Below, piece after piece: positions 1 to 7,554 of a stretch of 7,554 nt of DNA. The position numbers and the translations under genes are program-made. A model generated the notes under the pieces. That model made no database searches and was not told the DNA's origin. It saw only the letters and a program-made list of their open reading frames with translations. Origin of the DNA: Saprospiraceae bacterium (GTDB lineage: Bacteria > Bacteroidota > Bacteroidia > Chitinophagales > Saprospiraceae); NCBI GenBank assembly GCA_027031185.1, contig JALVEF010000455.1, forward strand, positions 1 through 7,554, written 5' to 3'. Each line of letters begins with the position of its first letter. The first letter of the stretch is position 1.

Positions 1-13
1 CGCGCCTGTCTTT

Positions 14-59
14 GGTAAAATTTTCTCATGTAGCGGTGCTACACATCGAAAATTTTACC
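14..59. repeat. Perfect 12-base inverted repeat with inner stem (strong hairpin)
   Basis: GGTAAAATTTTC at 14-25 is the exact reverse complement of GAAAATTTTACC at 48-59. Inside the 22-base gap, TGTAGC (29-34) pairs with GCTACA (38-43) around a GGT triplet, so the whole folds as a two-step hairpin with a small internal loop. It lies about 180 bases past the rpoC stop. No T run follows on either strand, so it is not a textbook intrinsic terminator. It could be a bidirectional 3' end structure, an operator-like palindrome or one copy of a dispersed element. The inverted repeat is seen directly; its function is unknown. Confidence 0.8.
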
Positions 60-92
60 TTCGACATCCACGAAAATGCCTATTTTATCCCT

Positions 93-118
93 AAAAACAG
101 GAGCACTCAAACAGTTAC
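93..118. repeat. 26-base direct repeat, copy 1
   Basis: This stretch (AAAAACAGGAGCACTC at its left end, ending AAACAGTTAC) matches 189-214 at 25 of 26 positions; the only difference is T107 against C203. The copies start exactly 96 bases apart. Its last ten bases (109-118) are also the reverse complement of 158-167, so this copy could compete with copy 2 for the same pairing partner. Confidence 0.85.
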
Positions 119-120
119 AA

Positions 121-159
121 TTTGGGCAACCGACCACCCAAACCTATAAGCTTTTGGGT
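121..159. repeat. Two mutually exclusive short stems
   Basis: CCCAAA at 137-142 can pair with TTTGGG at 121-126 or with TTTGGG at 153-158; the second pairing extends to seven bases (ACCCAAA at 136-142 with TTTGGGT at 153-159). Both loops are about ten bases. The second stem overlaps the start of the 158-214 palindrome, so these foldings exclude each other in part. The pairings are visible, but six to seven base pairs are weak evidence that any of them forms. Confidence 0.45.
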
Positions 160-214
160 AACTGTTTAGGTACCCGCTGTTTTAGCGCAAAAACAGGAGC
201 ACCCAAACAGTTAC
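158..214. repeat. Imperfect long palindrome just after rpoC, possible 3' end hairpin
   Basis: GTAACTGTTT (158-167) pairs perfectly with AAACAGTTAC (205-214). Moving inward, GGT (169-171) can pair with ACC (201-203), and CTGTTTT (177-183) with AAAACAG (190-196), leaving the six-base loop AGCGCA. In the rpoBC transcript this is the first structure met after the stop codon, so it could slow polymerase or protect the mRNA 3' end. The bases that follow on the minus strand read CCCAAAAGC, without a T run, so a classic Rho-independent terminator is not supported. A mobile or dispersed palindromic repeat is an equally good reading. Confidence 0.6.
189..214. repeat. 26-base direct repeat, copy 2
   Basis: This is the second copy of the 26-base unit at 93-118, with one mismatch. 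It forms the right arm of the imperfect palindrome at 158-214 and lies 27 bases past the rpoC stop codon in the direction of transcription. The run AAAACAG within it (190-196) also pairs with CTGTTTT at 177-183. Confidence 0.85.
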
Positions 215-241
215 TTTATTTGTAGTAGCGGAGACTCAGAC

Positions 242-3200
242 CTAAGACTCCTTACCGTTGCCGTTGGGCTTGTCAGCAGCAGGACCACCTTCTTCCGGTA
301 ATTCGGCAAAGCCTTCATCACTCGCCATAACCATTATGCGATCGTACTTGCGCATGCCGGTACCGGCCGGTATCTTCTTACCGACAATCACATTCTCCTT
401 CAGACCGAGCAAGCGGTCCGTCTTACCGGCAATCGCGGCCATACTGAGTACTTTGGTGGTTTCCTGGAAGGAAGCGGCAGATATCCAGCTCTCCGTGGCC
501 AAGGAAGCCTTGGTCAAACCGAGAAGTACAGGCATCGTGGTGGCCGGTTTGGCATCGCGATACTCCATAGGTTTCAGATCATTGCGACGCAAATAGGAGT
601 TTTCTTCTCGCAATTCGCGCAACGTCACCAGCTGGCCCACTTTGTATTTGTTAGAACCGCCTGCATCGGTGATGTACTTCATGTTGATGATCTGGTCATT
701 GACTTCCTGCACGACATAACCCAAGGCTGTTTCTCGCTCGAGGAAGGTGGTATCTCCCGGATCAACGATCTCGACTTGACGCATCATCTGACGGATGATG
801 ACTTCGATGTGTTTGTCATTGATGTTGATCCCCTGGGAGCGATAGACCTGTTGAACACCGTTGAGCAAATACATCTGTGCCGCAAATGCTCCCCTGACAT
901 TCAAGATGTCCCGTGGGGCGAGTGCGCCCTTGGTAAGCGGCGTGCCCGCCCTTACCAGGTCACCATCCTGTACCAACACGTGTCGGGAGAGCGGAATCAA
1001 GTACTTATGGACTTTCTTCTTGTCTTTGGATTCAACGATATATTCGCGGTTGCCTCGTTTGATGGTGTTGGTGACGCGGACAATACCGTCAATATCCGAG
1101 ATGATAGCCGGTTTGGCGGGGTTGCGGGCTTCAAACAATTCGACAACGCGCGGCAGGCCACCGGTGATATCCTGAATCTTACCCATAGTTCTGGGGATCT
1201 TGACCAATATGTCACCGGCTTCGATGGACTGTCCGTCTTCCACCTGCAAGTAAGATCCTACCGGCAAAGGATAAGTGCGCAGTATTTTGCCCTTTTTATC
1301 CACGACGTGGATGGCGGGGTTCACTTTCTTATCCTTGGTCTCGATGATGATGCGCTCCGTTGCCCCCGTCTGCTTGGACCGTTCGACCCGATAGGTGATC
1401 CCCTGGACGATGCCTTCAAACTGTACAATACCCGTATCCTGAGAGATGATCAGGTTGTTGAATGGATCCCAAGAGCAAATGACGGTACCTTTATCAACCG
1501 GATCGCCATCGTTTACGTGTAATATTGAGCCGTAAGGGACATAATTGAAGGAAAGGAGCGCACCTGTTTTTTCATCAACGATCCGGTACTCACCGGTACG
1601 AGTGATGACGATGCGTTGGACTTCTTTGCCCACCTTCTTTTCGGCCCACCGCAGGCTCTTGTCAAATTCAATGCGTCCTTTGAATTTGGCCGTGAGGCTG
1701 TTCTCTGTCTTGGCGACAGATGCCACACCACCGACGTGGAACGTACGCAGCGTGAGCTGAGTGCCGGGCTCACCGATAGACTGAGCGGCGATGATTCCGA
1801 CGGCATCGCCTATTTCGGTCAGGCGGCCGGTAGCGAGGTTCTTTCCGTAGCACTTGGCACACACGCCCCGGACGGTATCACAGGTCATAACGGACCGCAC
1901 CTCTACTTCTTCAATACCGGCTTCTTCAATAGCCTTGGCTTTTTCCGTAGAGATGTACTCACCCGCTCCAACGATTACATCGTCCGTACCCGGGATATAT
2001 ACGTCATGCAAAGAAAAACGCCCTTCGATCCTGTCTGCCAGGGATACGATTTCCATATCCCCCTCGACGACGGCTTTGACGCGGATACCACGCAAGGTAT
2101 TGCAATCTTCTTCACGAATAACCACGTCCTGGGCCACATCTACCAAACGACGGGTCAAATAACCGGCATCGGCCGTTTTCAGGGCCGTATCGGCCAGACC
2201 TTTGCGGGCCCCGTGCGTAGAAATGAAATACTCCAAGACACTCAGGCCCTCAACGAAGTTGGCAAGAATGGGGTTCTCAACCACAGACCCACCCGTATCA
2301 CCGGACTTCCTCGGCTTGGCCATCAAGCCCCGCATACCACAGAGCTGCTTGATTTGTGCCTTAGAACCACGGGCGCCTGAGTCCAACATCATATAGACAG
2401 AATTGAAACCGCGCTTGTGCGTGGCCAATTCTTTCATCAGCGTTTCGGTAATCTCCCGGTCGGCATCGTTCCAAATGTCAATGACTTTATTATAGCGCTC
2501 ATTGTCGGTGATGATACCCATGGTGTAGCTGGCCTGAATTTCATCCACCTTTCTCTGGGCTTCTGCCAGCACCTTGTCCTTATTGGACGGCTTGATCAGA
2601 TCACCGAGATTGAAGGAAAGGCCGCCTTTGAAAGACCAGAAGAATCCCATCTCTTTGATATCATCCAGGAACCTGGCCGTGGTCGGCACATCGGTACGCA
2701 GGATAATATCATGAATGATCTTTTTCAGGTTTTTCTTTGTCAACAGTTGATTGACAAATGGCACGTTGTCCGGGACGACGCGGTTAAAGAGGACACGTCC
2801 CACAGTGGTGGTAATACGGCCAGGGACGAGCTCTTTGTTTTCGTTTTCCACCATCACACGGACTTCAATCTCGGCGTGCAGGTCCACTTTGCCTTCATCA
2901 TAGGCAATATAGACTTCCTCCGGAGAATAGAAGCGATGCCCTTCACCCTTGACCTTGACATCATCGGTGGACTTCAAAGCTTTGGTCAGATAATAAAGTC
3001 CCAGGACCATATCCTGCGAAGGCAAGGTAATAGGCGTGCCATTCTGGGGGTTGAGCATATTGTGCGCCGAAAGCATCAATACCTGGGCTTCCAGGATGGC
3101 GGCACTACTGAGGGGCACGTGCACGGCCATTTGGTCTCCGTCAAAGTCAGCGTTGAAGGCTGTACAGACGAGTGGATGCAACCGGATAGCCTTACCCTCT

Positions 3201-4570
3201 ATCAATACGGGTTGGAAGGCCTGAATAGAAAGCCGGTGCAGTGTCGGGGCGCGGTTGAGCAATACGGGATGCCCTTTCAGAATATTCTCCAGGATCTCCC
3301 AGATTACCGGCCGCCGCAAATCCACATGTTTTTTGGCAGATTTGACCGTCTTGACGATGCCGCGATCAAGCAGTTTCTTGATAATAAACGGCTTGAACAG
3401 CTCCGCTGCCATCCCTTTGGGAATACCACATTCGTGGAGTTTGAGATTGGGACCAACGACAATGACCGAACGGCCGGAGTAGTCCACGCGCTTACCCAAT
3501 AGGTTTTGACGGAACCGGCCCTGCTTACCTTTCAAGATACCACTCAAGGACTTCAAAGCACGTCCGCCATCCACCTTGACGGCGTTGGACTTGCGGGAAT
3601 TGTCAAACAGGGAGTCCACCGCTTCCTGGAGCATGCGCTTTTCGTTGCGCAGGATGACCTCGGGTGCCCGGATTTCCAGCAGACGACGCAGGCGGTTGTT
3701 GCGGATGATCACACGGCGATACAGATCATTCAGGTCAGAGCTGGCAAAGCGTCCTCCATCAAGCGGCACCAAGGGCCGCAATTCCGGTGGAATGACAGGC
3801 AGATATTTGATCACGGCCCATTCGGGACGGTTCTCAATGCGCTTGGCCGAATCGCGAACCGCTTCCACAACCTTGAGGCGTTTTAGCGCTTCGGATTTTT
3901 TCTGTTGGGACTTTACCGTGGCCGCCGTCTGGCGAAGCTCTGCTGCCAGTGCGTCGTAGTCCACACGCACCAATAAGTCATGGATGGCCTCGGCGCCCAT
4001 TTTAGCGACAAACTTTTGTGGATCTTCGTCCGGCAACATCTGGTTTTCTTTGGGGAGCGATTCGAGTTTTTCGAAGTACTCCTCCTCCGTCAACAAGTCC
4101 TTGACAGCGACTTCTCCTTCCAACACGCCGGGCTGGATGACGGCATAGCGCTCATAGTAAATGATCATCTGCAAGTACTTGGACGGGATGCCCAGGATAT
4201 AGCCGATTTTGTTGGGCAAAGTCCTGAAAAACCAGGTATGGACGACGGGCACGACAAGCTGGATATGGCCCATGCGCTCCCGGCGGACCTTCTTTTCCGT
4301 TACTTCTACGCCACAACGGTCACAGACGATGCCGCGATACCTAATGCGCTTGTACTTGCCGCAATAACATTCGTAATCTTTGACCGGACCAAAAATCCGC
4401 TCACAAAACAAGCCATCGCGCTCGGGTTTGTAGGAGCGATAATTGATCGTCTCCGGCTTCAGTACTTCACCATGGGACCGGTTCAGGATAGAATCCGGCG
4501 ATGCCAGGCTAATGGTGATGCTGTTGAAGTCTTGGGTTTGCTCGGACTTTCTTTTATTGTGAAAAGCCAT
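242..4570 (-). CDS. rpoC: DNA-directed RNA polymerase subunit beta' (complete)
   Basis: This is the largest subunit of core RNA polymerase. It carries the catalytic Mg ion that drives RNA synthesis from NTPs on a DNA template in the cytoplasm. Seen in the 1442-residue product: an N-terminal zinc site (C68, C70, C83, C86); clamp helices that bind sigma (about 264-310); switch-2 region (about 350-370); the active-site loop NADFDGD at 473-479 with D475, D477 and D479; bridge helix (about 775-812, with GARKGLADTALKTA); a second zinc site (C823, C897, C904, C907); and the trigger loop with R942 and H945. The trigger loop is split by an insert of roughly 185 residues (about 950-1135) that matches the SI3 position of Gram-negative enzymes. 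The chain then resumes at TGGLPRVVELFEAR and ends in a low-complexity tail (about 1420-1442). The ATG start gives MAFHNKRK, like Bacteroidota homologues; the stop is TAG. Length is normal for the phylum and nothing is broken. It lies 50 bases after rpoB and is surely co-transcribed with it. Confidence 0.99.
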   Translation of the reverse strand: MAFHNKRKSEQTQDFNSITISLASPDSILNRSHGEVLKPETINYRSYKPERDGLFCERIFGPVKDYECYCGKYKRIRYRGIVCDRCGVEVTEKKVRRERMGHIQLVVPVVHTWFFRTLPNKIGYILGIPSKYLQMIIYYERYAVIQPGVLEGEVAVKDLLTEEEYFEKLESLPKENQMLPDEDPQKFVAKMGAEAIHDLLVRVDYDALAAELRQTAATVKSQQKKSEALKRLKVVEAVRDSAKRIENRPEWAVIKYLPVIPPELRPLVPLDGGRFASSDLNDLYRRVIIRNNRLRRLLEIRAPEVILRNEKRMLQEAVDSLFDNSRKSNAVKVDGGRALKSLSGILKGKQGRFRQNLLGKRVDYSGRSVIVVGPNLKLHECGIPKGMAAELFKPFIIKKLLDRGIVKTVKSAKKHVDLRRPVIWEILENILKGHPVLLNRAPTLHRLSIQAFQPVLIEGKAIRLHPLVCTAFNADFDGDQMAVHVPLSSAAILEAQVLMLSAHNMLNPQNGTPITLPSQDMVLGLYYLTKALKSTDDVKVKGEGHRFYSPEEVYIAYDEGKVDLHAEIEVRVMVENENKELVPGRITTTVGRVLFNRVVPDNVPFVNQLLTKKNLKKIIHDIILRTDVPTTARFLDDIKEMGFFWSFKGGLSFNLGDLIKPSNKDKVLAEAQRKVDEIQASYTMGIITDNERYNKVIDIWNDADREITETLMKELATHKRGFNSVYMMLDSGARGSKAQIKQLCGMRGLMAKPRKSGDTGGSVVENPILANFVEGLSVLEYFISTHGARKGLADTALKTADAGYLTRRLVDVAQDVVIREEDCNTLRGIRVKAVVEGDMEIVSLADRIEGRFSLHDVYIPGTDDVIVGAGEYISTEKAKAIEEAGIEEVEVRSVMTCDTVRGVCAKCYGKNLATGRLTEIGDAVGIIAAQSIGEPGTQLTLRTFHVGGVASVAKTENSLTAKFKGRIEFDKSLRWAEKKVGKEVQRIVITRTGEYRIVDEKTGALLSFNYVPYGSILHVNDGDPVDKGTVICSWDPFNNLIISQDTGIVQFEGIVQGITYRVERSKQTGATERIIIETKDKKVNPAIHVVDKKGKILRTYPLPVGSYLQVEDGQSIEAGDILVKIPRTMGKIQDITGGLPRVVELFEARNPAKPAIISDIDGIVRVTNTIKRGNREYIVESKDKKKVHKYLIPLSRHVLVQDGDLVRAGTPLTKGALAPRDILNVRGAFAAQMYLLNGVQQVYRSQGININDKHIEVIIRQMMRQVEIVDPGDTTFLERETALGYVVQEVNDQIINMKYITDAGGSNKYKVGQLVTLRELREENSYLRRNDLKPMEYRDAKPATTMPVLLGLTKASLATESWISAASFQETTKVLSMAAIAGKTDRLLGLKENVIVGKKIPAGTGMRKYDRIMVMASDEGFAELPEEGGPAADKPNGNGKES

Positions 4571-4620
4571 AAAGCTTATTTTGAGTATCCAGAAAAAGAG
4601 GGTTTACACACACGCCAAAA
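4571..4620 (-). other. rpoB-rpoC spacer and rpoC translation leader
   Basis: These 50 bases separate the rpoB stop from the rpoC ATG. Read on the minus strand, the last bases before the start are AAAATAAGCTTT, with no purine-rich Shine-Dalgarno match at the usual distance. An A/T-rich leader without Shine-Dalgarno is usual in Bacteroidota, so this supports both the start choice and the taxonomy. A short GTGTGTGT run lies near the rpoB end. I see no hairpin followed by a T run and no TAnnTTTG promoter box, which fits one transcript covering both genes. Confidence 0.6.
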
Positions 4621-7554
4621 CTAATCAAAGCGGATATCCAGGGCCAATCCCCGCATTTCATGCACCAACACATTGAACGACTCGGGAATGTTGGGCTTGG
4701 GCAGGTTCAGTCCTTTGACAATGGCTTCATAGGCCTTGGCTCTACCGACCACGTCATCGGACTTGTAGGTAAGCAACTCCTGCAGAATATTGGATGCGCC
4801 ATAGGCTTCCAGTGCCCACACCTCCATCTCTCCAAAGCGTTGTCCACCAAACTGCGCCTTACCACCCAGCGGCTGCTGTGTGATCAGCGAATATGGCCCG
4901 ATAGCACGTGCGTGCATCTTGTCATCCACCATGTGGGACAGCTTCAGCATATAAATCACGCCCACGGTAGCTTGTTGGTGGAAGCGATCGCCTGTCTCAC
5001 CATCGTATAGGTAGGTTTGACCCAGGGGAGGCAGCTTGGCCTTTTCGAGATATCCGGCAATTTCCTCGTGCGTAGCCCCGTCAAAGATGGGCGTGGCAAA
5101 CTTGACGCCGAGTTCTTGGCCGGCCCAGCCGAGTACCGTCTCGAAGATCTGGCCAAGATTCATCCGGGATGGGACACCAAGCGGGTTAAGAACAATGTCC
5201 ACAGGGGTACCGTCTTCCAAAAACGGCATATCCGCAATGGGCACAATCTTGGCGACGATCCCCTTGTTGCCGTGGCGTCCTGCCAGTTTGTCTCCCACTT
5301 TGAGTTTGCGTTTTTTGGCCAAATATACTTTGGCCAAATTCAAGACACCCGCAGGTACCTCGTCACCGATGCTGATATTAAACTGCTCCCGCTTGTAGCG
5401 GCCTACCTCTTCATTGACCTTGATGCTATAATTGTGCAACAGTCTGACAATCAAATCATTGGTCTTCTTGTCATCTGTCCAGTTGTAGTAGTCCACAGAA
5501 GAATAATCAATATCCTTGAGGACAGCGCGCGTCAGTTTGGTACCCGGAGCCACAAACTGATCATTGTAGATGCTGCGAATGCCTTTGGTCTTTTTGCCTT
5601 TGACCAAAACGAGCAACTTGTCAATCAAGATCGTACGAAGATCGTTGAGCGCTATTTTGTGCTGATCTTCAAGTTTTCGCAAAATGACTTTCTCCCGGTC
5701 CTTTTGCTCCTGATTTTTCTTGGCCCGTGAAAACAACTGGGTGTCAATGACGATTCCCTGCGTGGAAGGTGTCGCCTTGAGCGATGCATCTTTTACATCG
5801 CCGGCTTTATCCCCAAATATGGCGCGAAGCAGCTTTTCTTCCGGCGTGGGATCAGATTCTCCTTTCGGCGTAATCTTACCAATGAGAATATCGCGAGGCT
5901 TGACCCAGGCCCCGACACGAATGATCCCGTTTTCATCCAGGTCTTTGGTGGCTTCTTCGCTCACATTGGGGATATCATTGGTCAGGACTTCCTCGCCCAG
6001 CTTGGTATCCCGTACATCCAGTTCAAAATGTTCGATATGAATGGACGTAAACAAATCGTCATGCAGGACACGCTCCGACAAAACAATGGCATCCTCAAAG
6101 TTGTACCCTTTCCAGGGCATAAAGGCTACTTTCAGGTTTTGGCCAAGCGCCAATTCGCCTTTTTCGGTCGCATATCCTTCACACAAGATCATACCCTTAT
6201 GCACCCGCATACCCTTACGGACAATGGGCTTAAGGTTGATACAGGTACCCTGGTTGGTGCGGCGGAACTTGGTGAGCTTATAAGACTTATAGTTGTCCTC
6301 AAAAGACACCAACTGCTCTTCTTCGGTACGGTCGTACTTGATAATGATCTCGGTCGAATCCACATATTCAACGACACCATCGCCTTCGGCATTGATCAGC
6401 ATCCGGCTATCCCGGGCCGCTTTGCCTTCCAAACCGGTGCCTACAATGGGTGAGCTGGGACGCAGCAACGGCACAGCCTGGCGCTGCATGTTGGAGCCCA
6501 TCAAGGCACGGTTGGCGTCGTCGTTTTCCAGGAATGGGATCAGCGACGCGGAGACGCCCACGATCTGGTTGGGCGCCACGTCCATATAGTCAATTTGGTC
6601 CTTGGTCAATGTCGGGAACTCCCCGCGCTCCCGGCTCCGGATACGGTCACTGATGATATTGCCTTGCTTGTCCAAGTCGGTATTGGCTTGGGCAATCCGC
6701 TTGGTTTCTTCCTCTTCGGCACTGAGATACTCCACCCCGCGCTTCAGCTGAACCTTGCCCTTTTCGACCTTCCAATATGGCGTCTCCAAAAAGCCCATTT
6801 TGTTGACCTTGGCGTGGACGCAAAGCGTAGAAATCAAGCCGATATTGGGCCCCTCCGGGGTCTCAATGGTACAAAGCCGGCCATAGTGGGAATAGTGAAC
6901 GTCACGCACTTCAAAGCCGGCGCGCTCGCGCGACAGCCCCCCCGGACCCAAGGCAGAAATACGCCGTTTGTGCGTAATTTCCGAGAGCGGATTGGTCTGA
7001 TCAAGGAACTGAGACAACTGGCTGGTCCCGAAGAACGAATTGATCACGGAGGACAGTGTCCGCGCATTGATCAGGTCAATGGGGGAAAAGACCTCGTTGT
7101 CGCGCACGTTCATGCGTTCGCGGATGGTACGTGCCATACGCGCCAATCCCACTCCAAACTGCGCATACAGCTGCTCACCCACGGTGCGCACGCGACGGTT
7201 GCTCAAGTGGTCAATATCATCGGTGTCGGCCTTTTGATTGATCATGTTGATCAGGTACTTGACGATGGCGATAATGTCCTGTTTGGTCAGTACCAGCGTA
7301 TCTACATCCGTAAAGCCGAGTTTGCGATTGATTTTGTACCGCCCCACCTCGCCGAGGTTGTACCGGCGATCGGAGAAAAACAACTTGTCAATAATGCCGC
7401 GGGCGGTTTCGTCATCCGGTGGATCGGTGCCGCGCAACTGACGGTAAATATAATTGACGGCCTCTATTTCGGAGCTGGTTTGATCTTTTTGCAGGGTATT
7501 GTAGATCACTTCATAGTCCAACTCGACATCATCACGTTGCAGGATGACTTCGTC
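4621..7554 (-). CDS. rpoB: DNA-directed RNA polymerase subunit beta (5' end beyond window)
   Basis: This is the second large subunit of core RNA polymerase, which pairs with beta' around the active centre. The reading frame stays open to the right edge (first visible residues DEVILQRDDVELDYEV), so the TTG at 7519-7521 is not a start. Visible are 977 residues; by alignment from memory the first corresponds to about E. coli residue 332, so roughly 300 residues are missing. Numbering from the visible start: the rifampicin region is at 176-206, with S181, Q182, D185, H195, R198, S200 and L202 all wild type; IETPEGPNIGL is at 230-240; NFEDAI is at 485-490; an insert rich in charged residues sits near 608-727, where E. 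coli has SI2; the RNA-contacting lysines are K756 and K764 in GDKLAGRHGNKG; R797 is in GVPSRMNLGQ; H881 is in MHARAIGPYSL; and QPLGGKAQFGGQRFGEMEVW leads to the C-terminal clamp segment ending LALDIRFD with stop TAG. No frameshift is seen. Confidence 0.99.
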   Translation of the reverse strand, partial: DEVILQRDDVELDYEVIYNTLQKDQTSSEIEAVNYIYRQLRGTDPPDDETARGIIDKLFFSDRRYNLGEVGRYKINRKLGFTDVDTLVLTKQDIIAIVKYLINMINQKADTDDIDHLSNRRVRTVGEQLYAQFGVGLARMARTIRERMNVRDNEVFSPIDLINARTLSSVINSFFGTSQLSQFLDQTNPLSEITHKRRISALGPGGLSRERAGFEVRDVHYSHYGRLCTIETPEGPNIGLISTLCVHAKVNKMGFLETPYWKVEKGKVQLKRGVEYLSAEEEETKRIAQANTDLDKQGNIISDRIRSRERGEFPTLTKDQIDYMDVAPNQIVGVSASLIPFLENDDANRALMGSNMQRQAVPLLRPSSPIVGTGLEGKAARDSRMLINAEGDGVVEYVDSTEIIIKYDRTEEEQLVSFEDNYKSYKLTKFRRTNQGTCINLKPIVRKGMRVHKGMILCEGYATEKGELALGQNLKVAFMPWKGYNFEDAIVLSERVLHDDLFTSIHIEHFELDVRDTKLGEEVLTNDIPNVSEEATKDLDENGIIRVGAWVKPRDILIGKITPKGESDPTPEEKLLRAIFGDKAGDVKDASLKATPSTQGIVIDTQLFSRAKKNQEQKDREKVILRKLEDQHKIALNDLRTILIDKLLVLVKGKKTKGIRSIYNDQFVAPGTKLTRAVLKDIDYSSVDYYNWTDDKKTNDLIVRLLHNYSIKVNEEVGRYKREQFNISIGDEVPAGVLNLAKVYLAKKRKLKVGDKLAGRHGNKGIVAKIVPIADMPFLEDGTPVDIVLNPLGVPSRMNLGQIFETVLGWAGQELGVKFATPIFDGATHEEIAGYLEKAKLPPLGQTYLYDGETGDRFHQQATVGVIYMLKLSHMVDDKMHARAIGPYSLITQQPLGGKAQFGGQRFGEMEVWALEAYGASNILQELLTYKSDDVVGRAKAYEAIVKGLNLPKPNIPESFNVLVHEMRGLALDIRFD

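Noticed and set aside
1..29. ATG on the minus strand at 27-29 with an open frame (MRKFYQRQA) running off the left edge, as a possible next gene
   Set aside because: Nine codons are too few to judge and the start lies inside the 14-59 palindrome; it cannot be supported from this window.
26..67. 13-codon minus-strand ORF (MSKVKFSMCSTAT) whose TGA overlaps the ATG at 27-29
   Set aside because: It is very short, is made largely of the palindrome sequence, and has no leader or conservation evidence.
139..146. Minus-strand TAGGTTTG, matching the Bacteroidota -7 box TAnnTTTG
   Set aside because: No TTG or TTTG element is seen at the expected spacing upstream, and an eight-base match with two free positions is easily found by chance.
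158..214. Classic Rho-independent terminator for rpoBC
   Set aside because: The stem is good, but no T run follows in the direction of transcription, so it is listed only as a palindrome.
2417..3502. Long open frames on the + strand opposite rpoC and rpoB (this one 361 codons; others at 776-1522, 1616-2380, 3980-4624 and 5017-5730)
   Set aside because: They are antisense to highly conserved genes, their translations resemble no family I recognise, and such frames are expected from the codon pattern of the genes opposite.
5314..5338. Palindromic TTTGGCCAAA repeated at 5314-5323 and 5329-5338
   Set aside because: It lies inside rpoB and is explained by two Leu-Ala-Lys codon runs in the conserved segment NLAKVYLAKKRK.
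7519..7521. TTG that could be read as the start of rpoB
   Set aside because: The frame remains open for 11 more codons to the window edge, and the next residues match the interior of beta; the true start lies outside the window.

Overview
The window holds the two largest RNA polymerase subunit genes, rpoB and rpoC, both read from the minus strand in the usual order (rpoB upstream, on the right; rpoC downstream, on the left). A 241-base non-coding tail lies beyond the end of rpoC. The proteins look like those of the Bacteroidota: the N-terminus of the beta' subunit, the wording of the rifampicin region of beta (FLDQTNPLSEITHKRR), the large insertion inside the beta' trigger loop, and an A/T-rich leader without Shine-Dalgarno in front of rpoC all fit. 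Base composition looks close to balanced by eye, which is fairly high for that phylum. I would not go below phylum level from this evidence, though an environmental Saprospiria- or Chitinophagia-like lineage is possible.

Layout, left to right on the + strand. Positions 1-241 are intergenic and contain a strong 46-base hairpin (14-59), two near-identical 26-base direct repeats (93-118 and 189-214), an inverted copy of the repeat end (158-167) and short stems that compete with one another. Positions 242-4570 are a complete, intact rpoC of 1442 codons. Positions 4571-4620 are a 50-base spacer. Positions 4621-7554 are rpoB without its 5' end, with 977 codons visible and about 300 N-terminal codons beyond the right edge.

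The two products assemble with alpha and omega into core RNA polymerase. Beta' supplies the Mg-binding aspartates, bridge helix and trigger loop; beta supplies the fork, the rifampicin pocket and the lysines that contact the nascent RNA. The tight spacing on one strand implies co-transcription, and no promoter or terminator is evident between them. All active-site residues I checked are present and there is no frameshift. I found no new biological system here. The only part the two genes do not explain is the repeat-rich tail after rpoC, which may be the operon's 3' end structure or a dispersed intergenic element.
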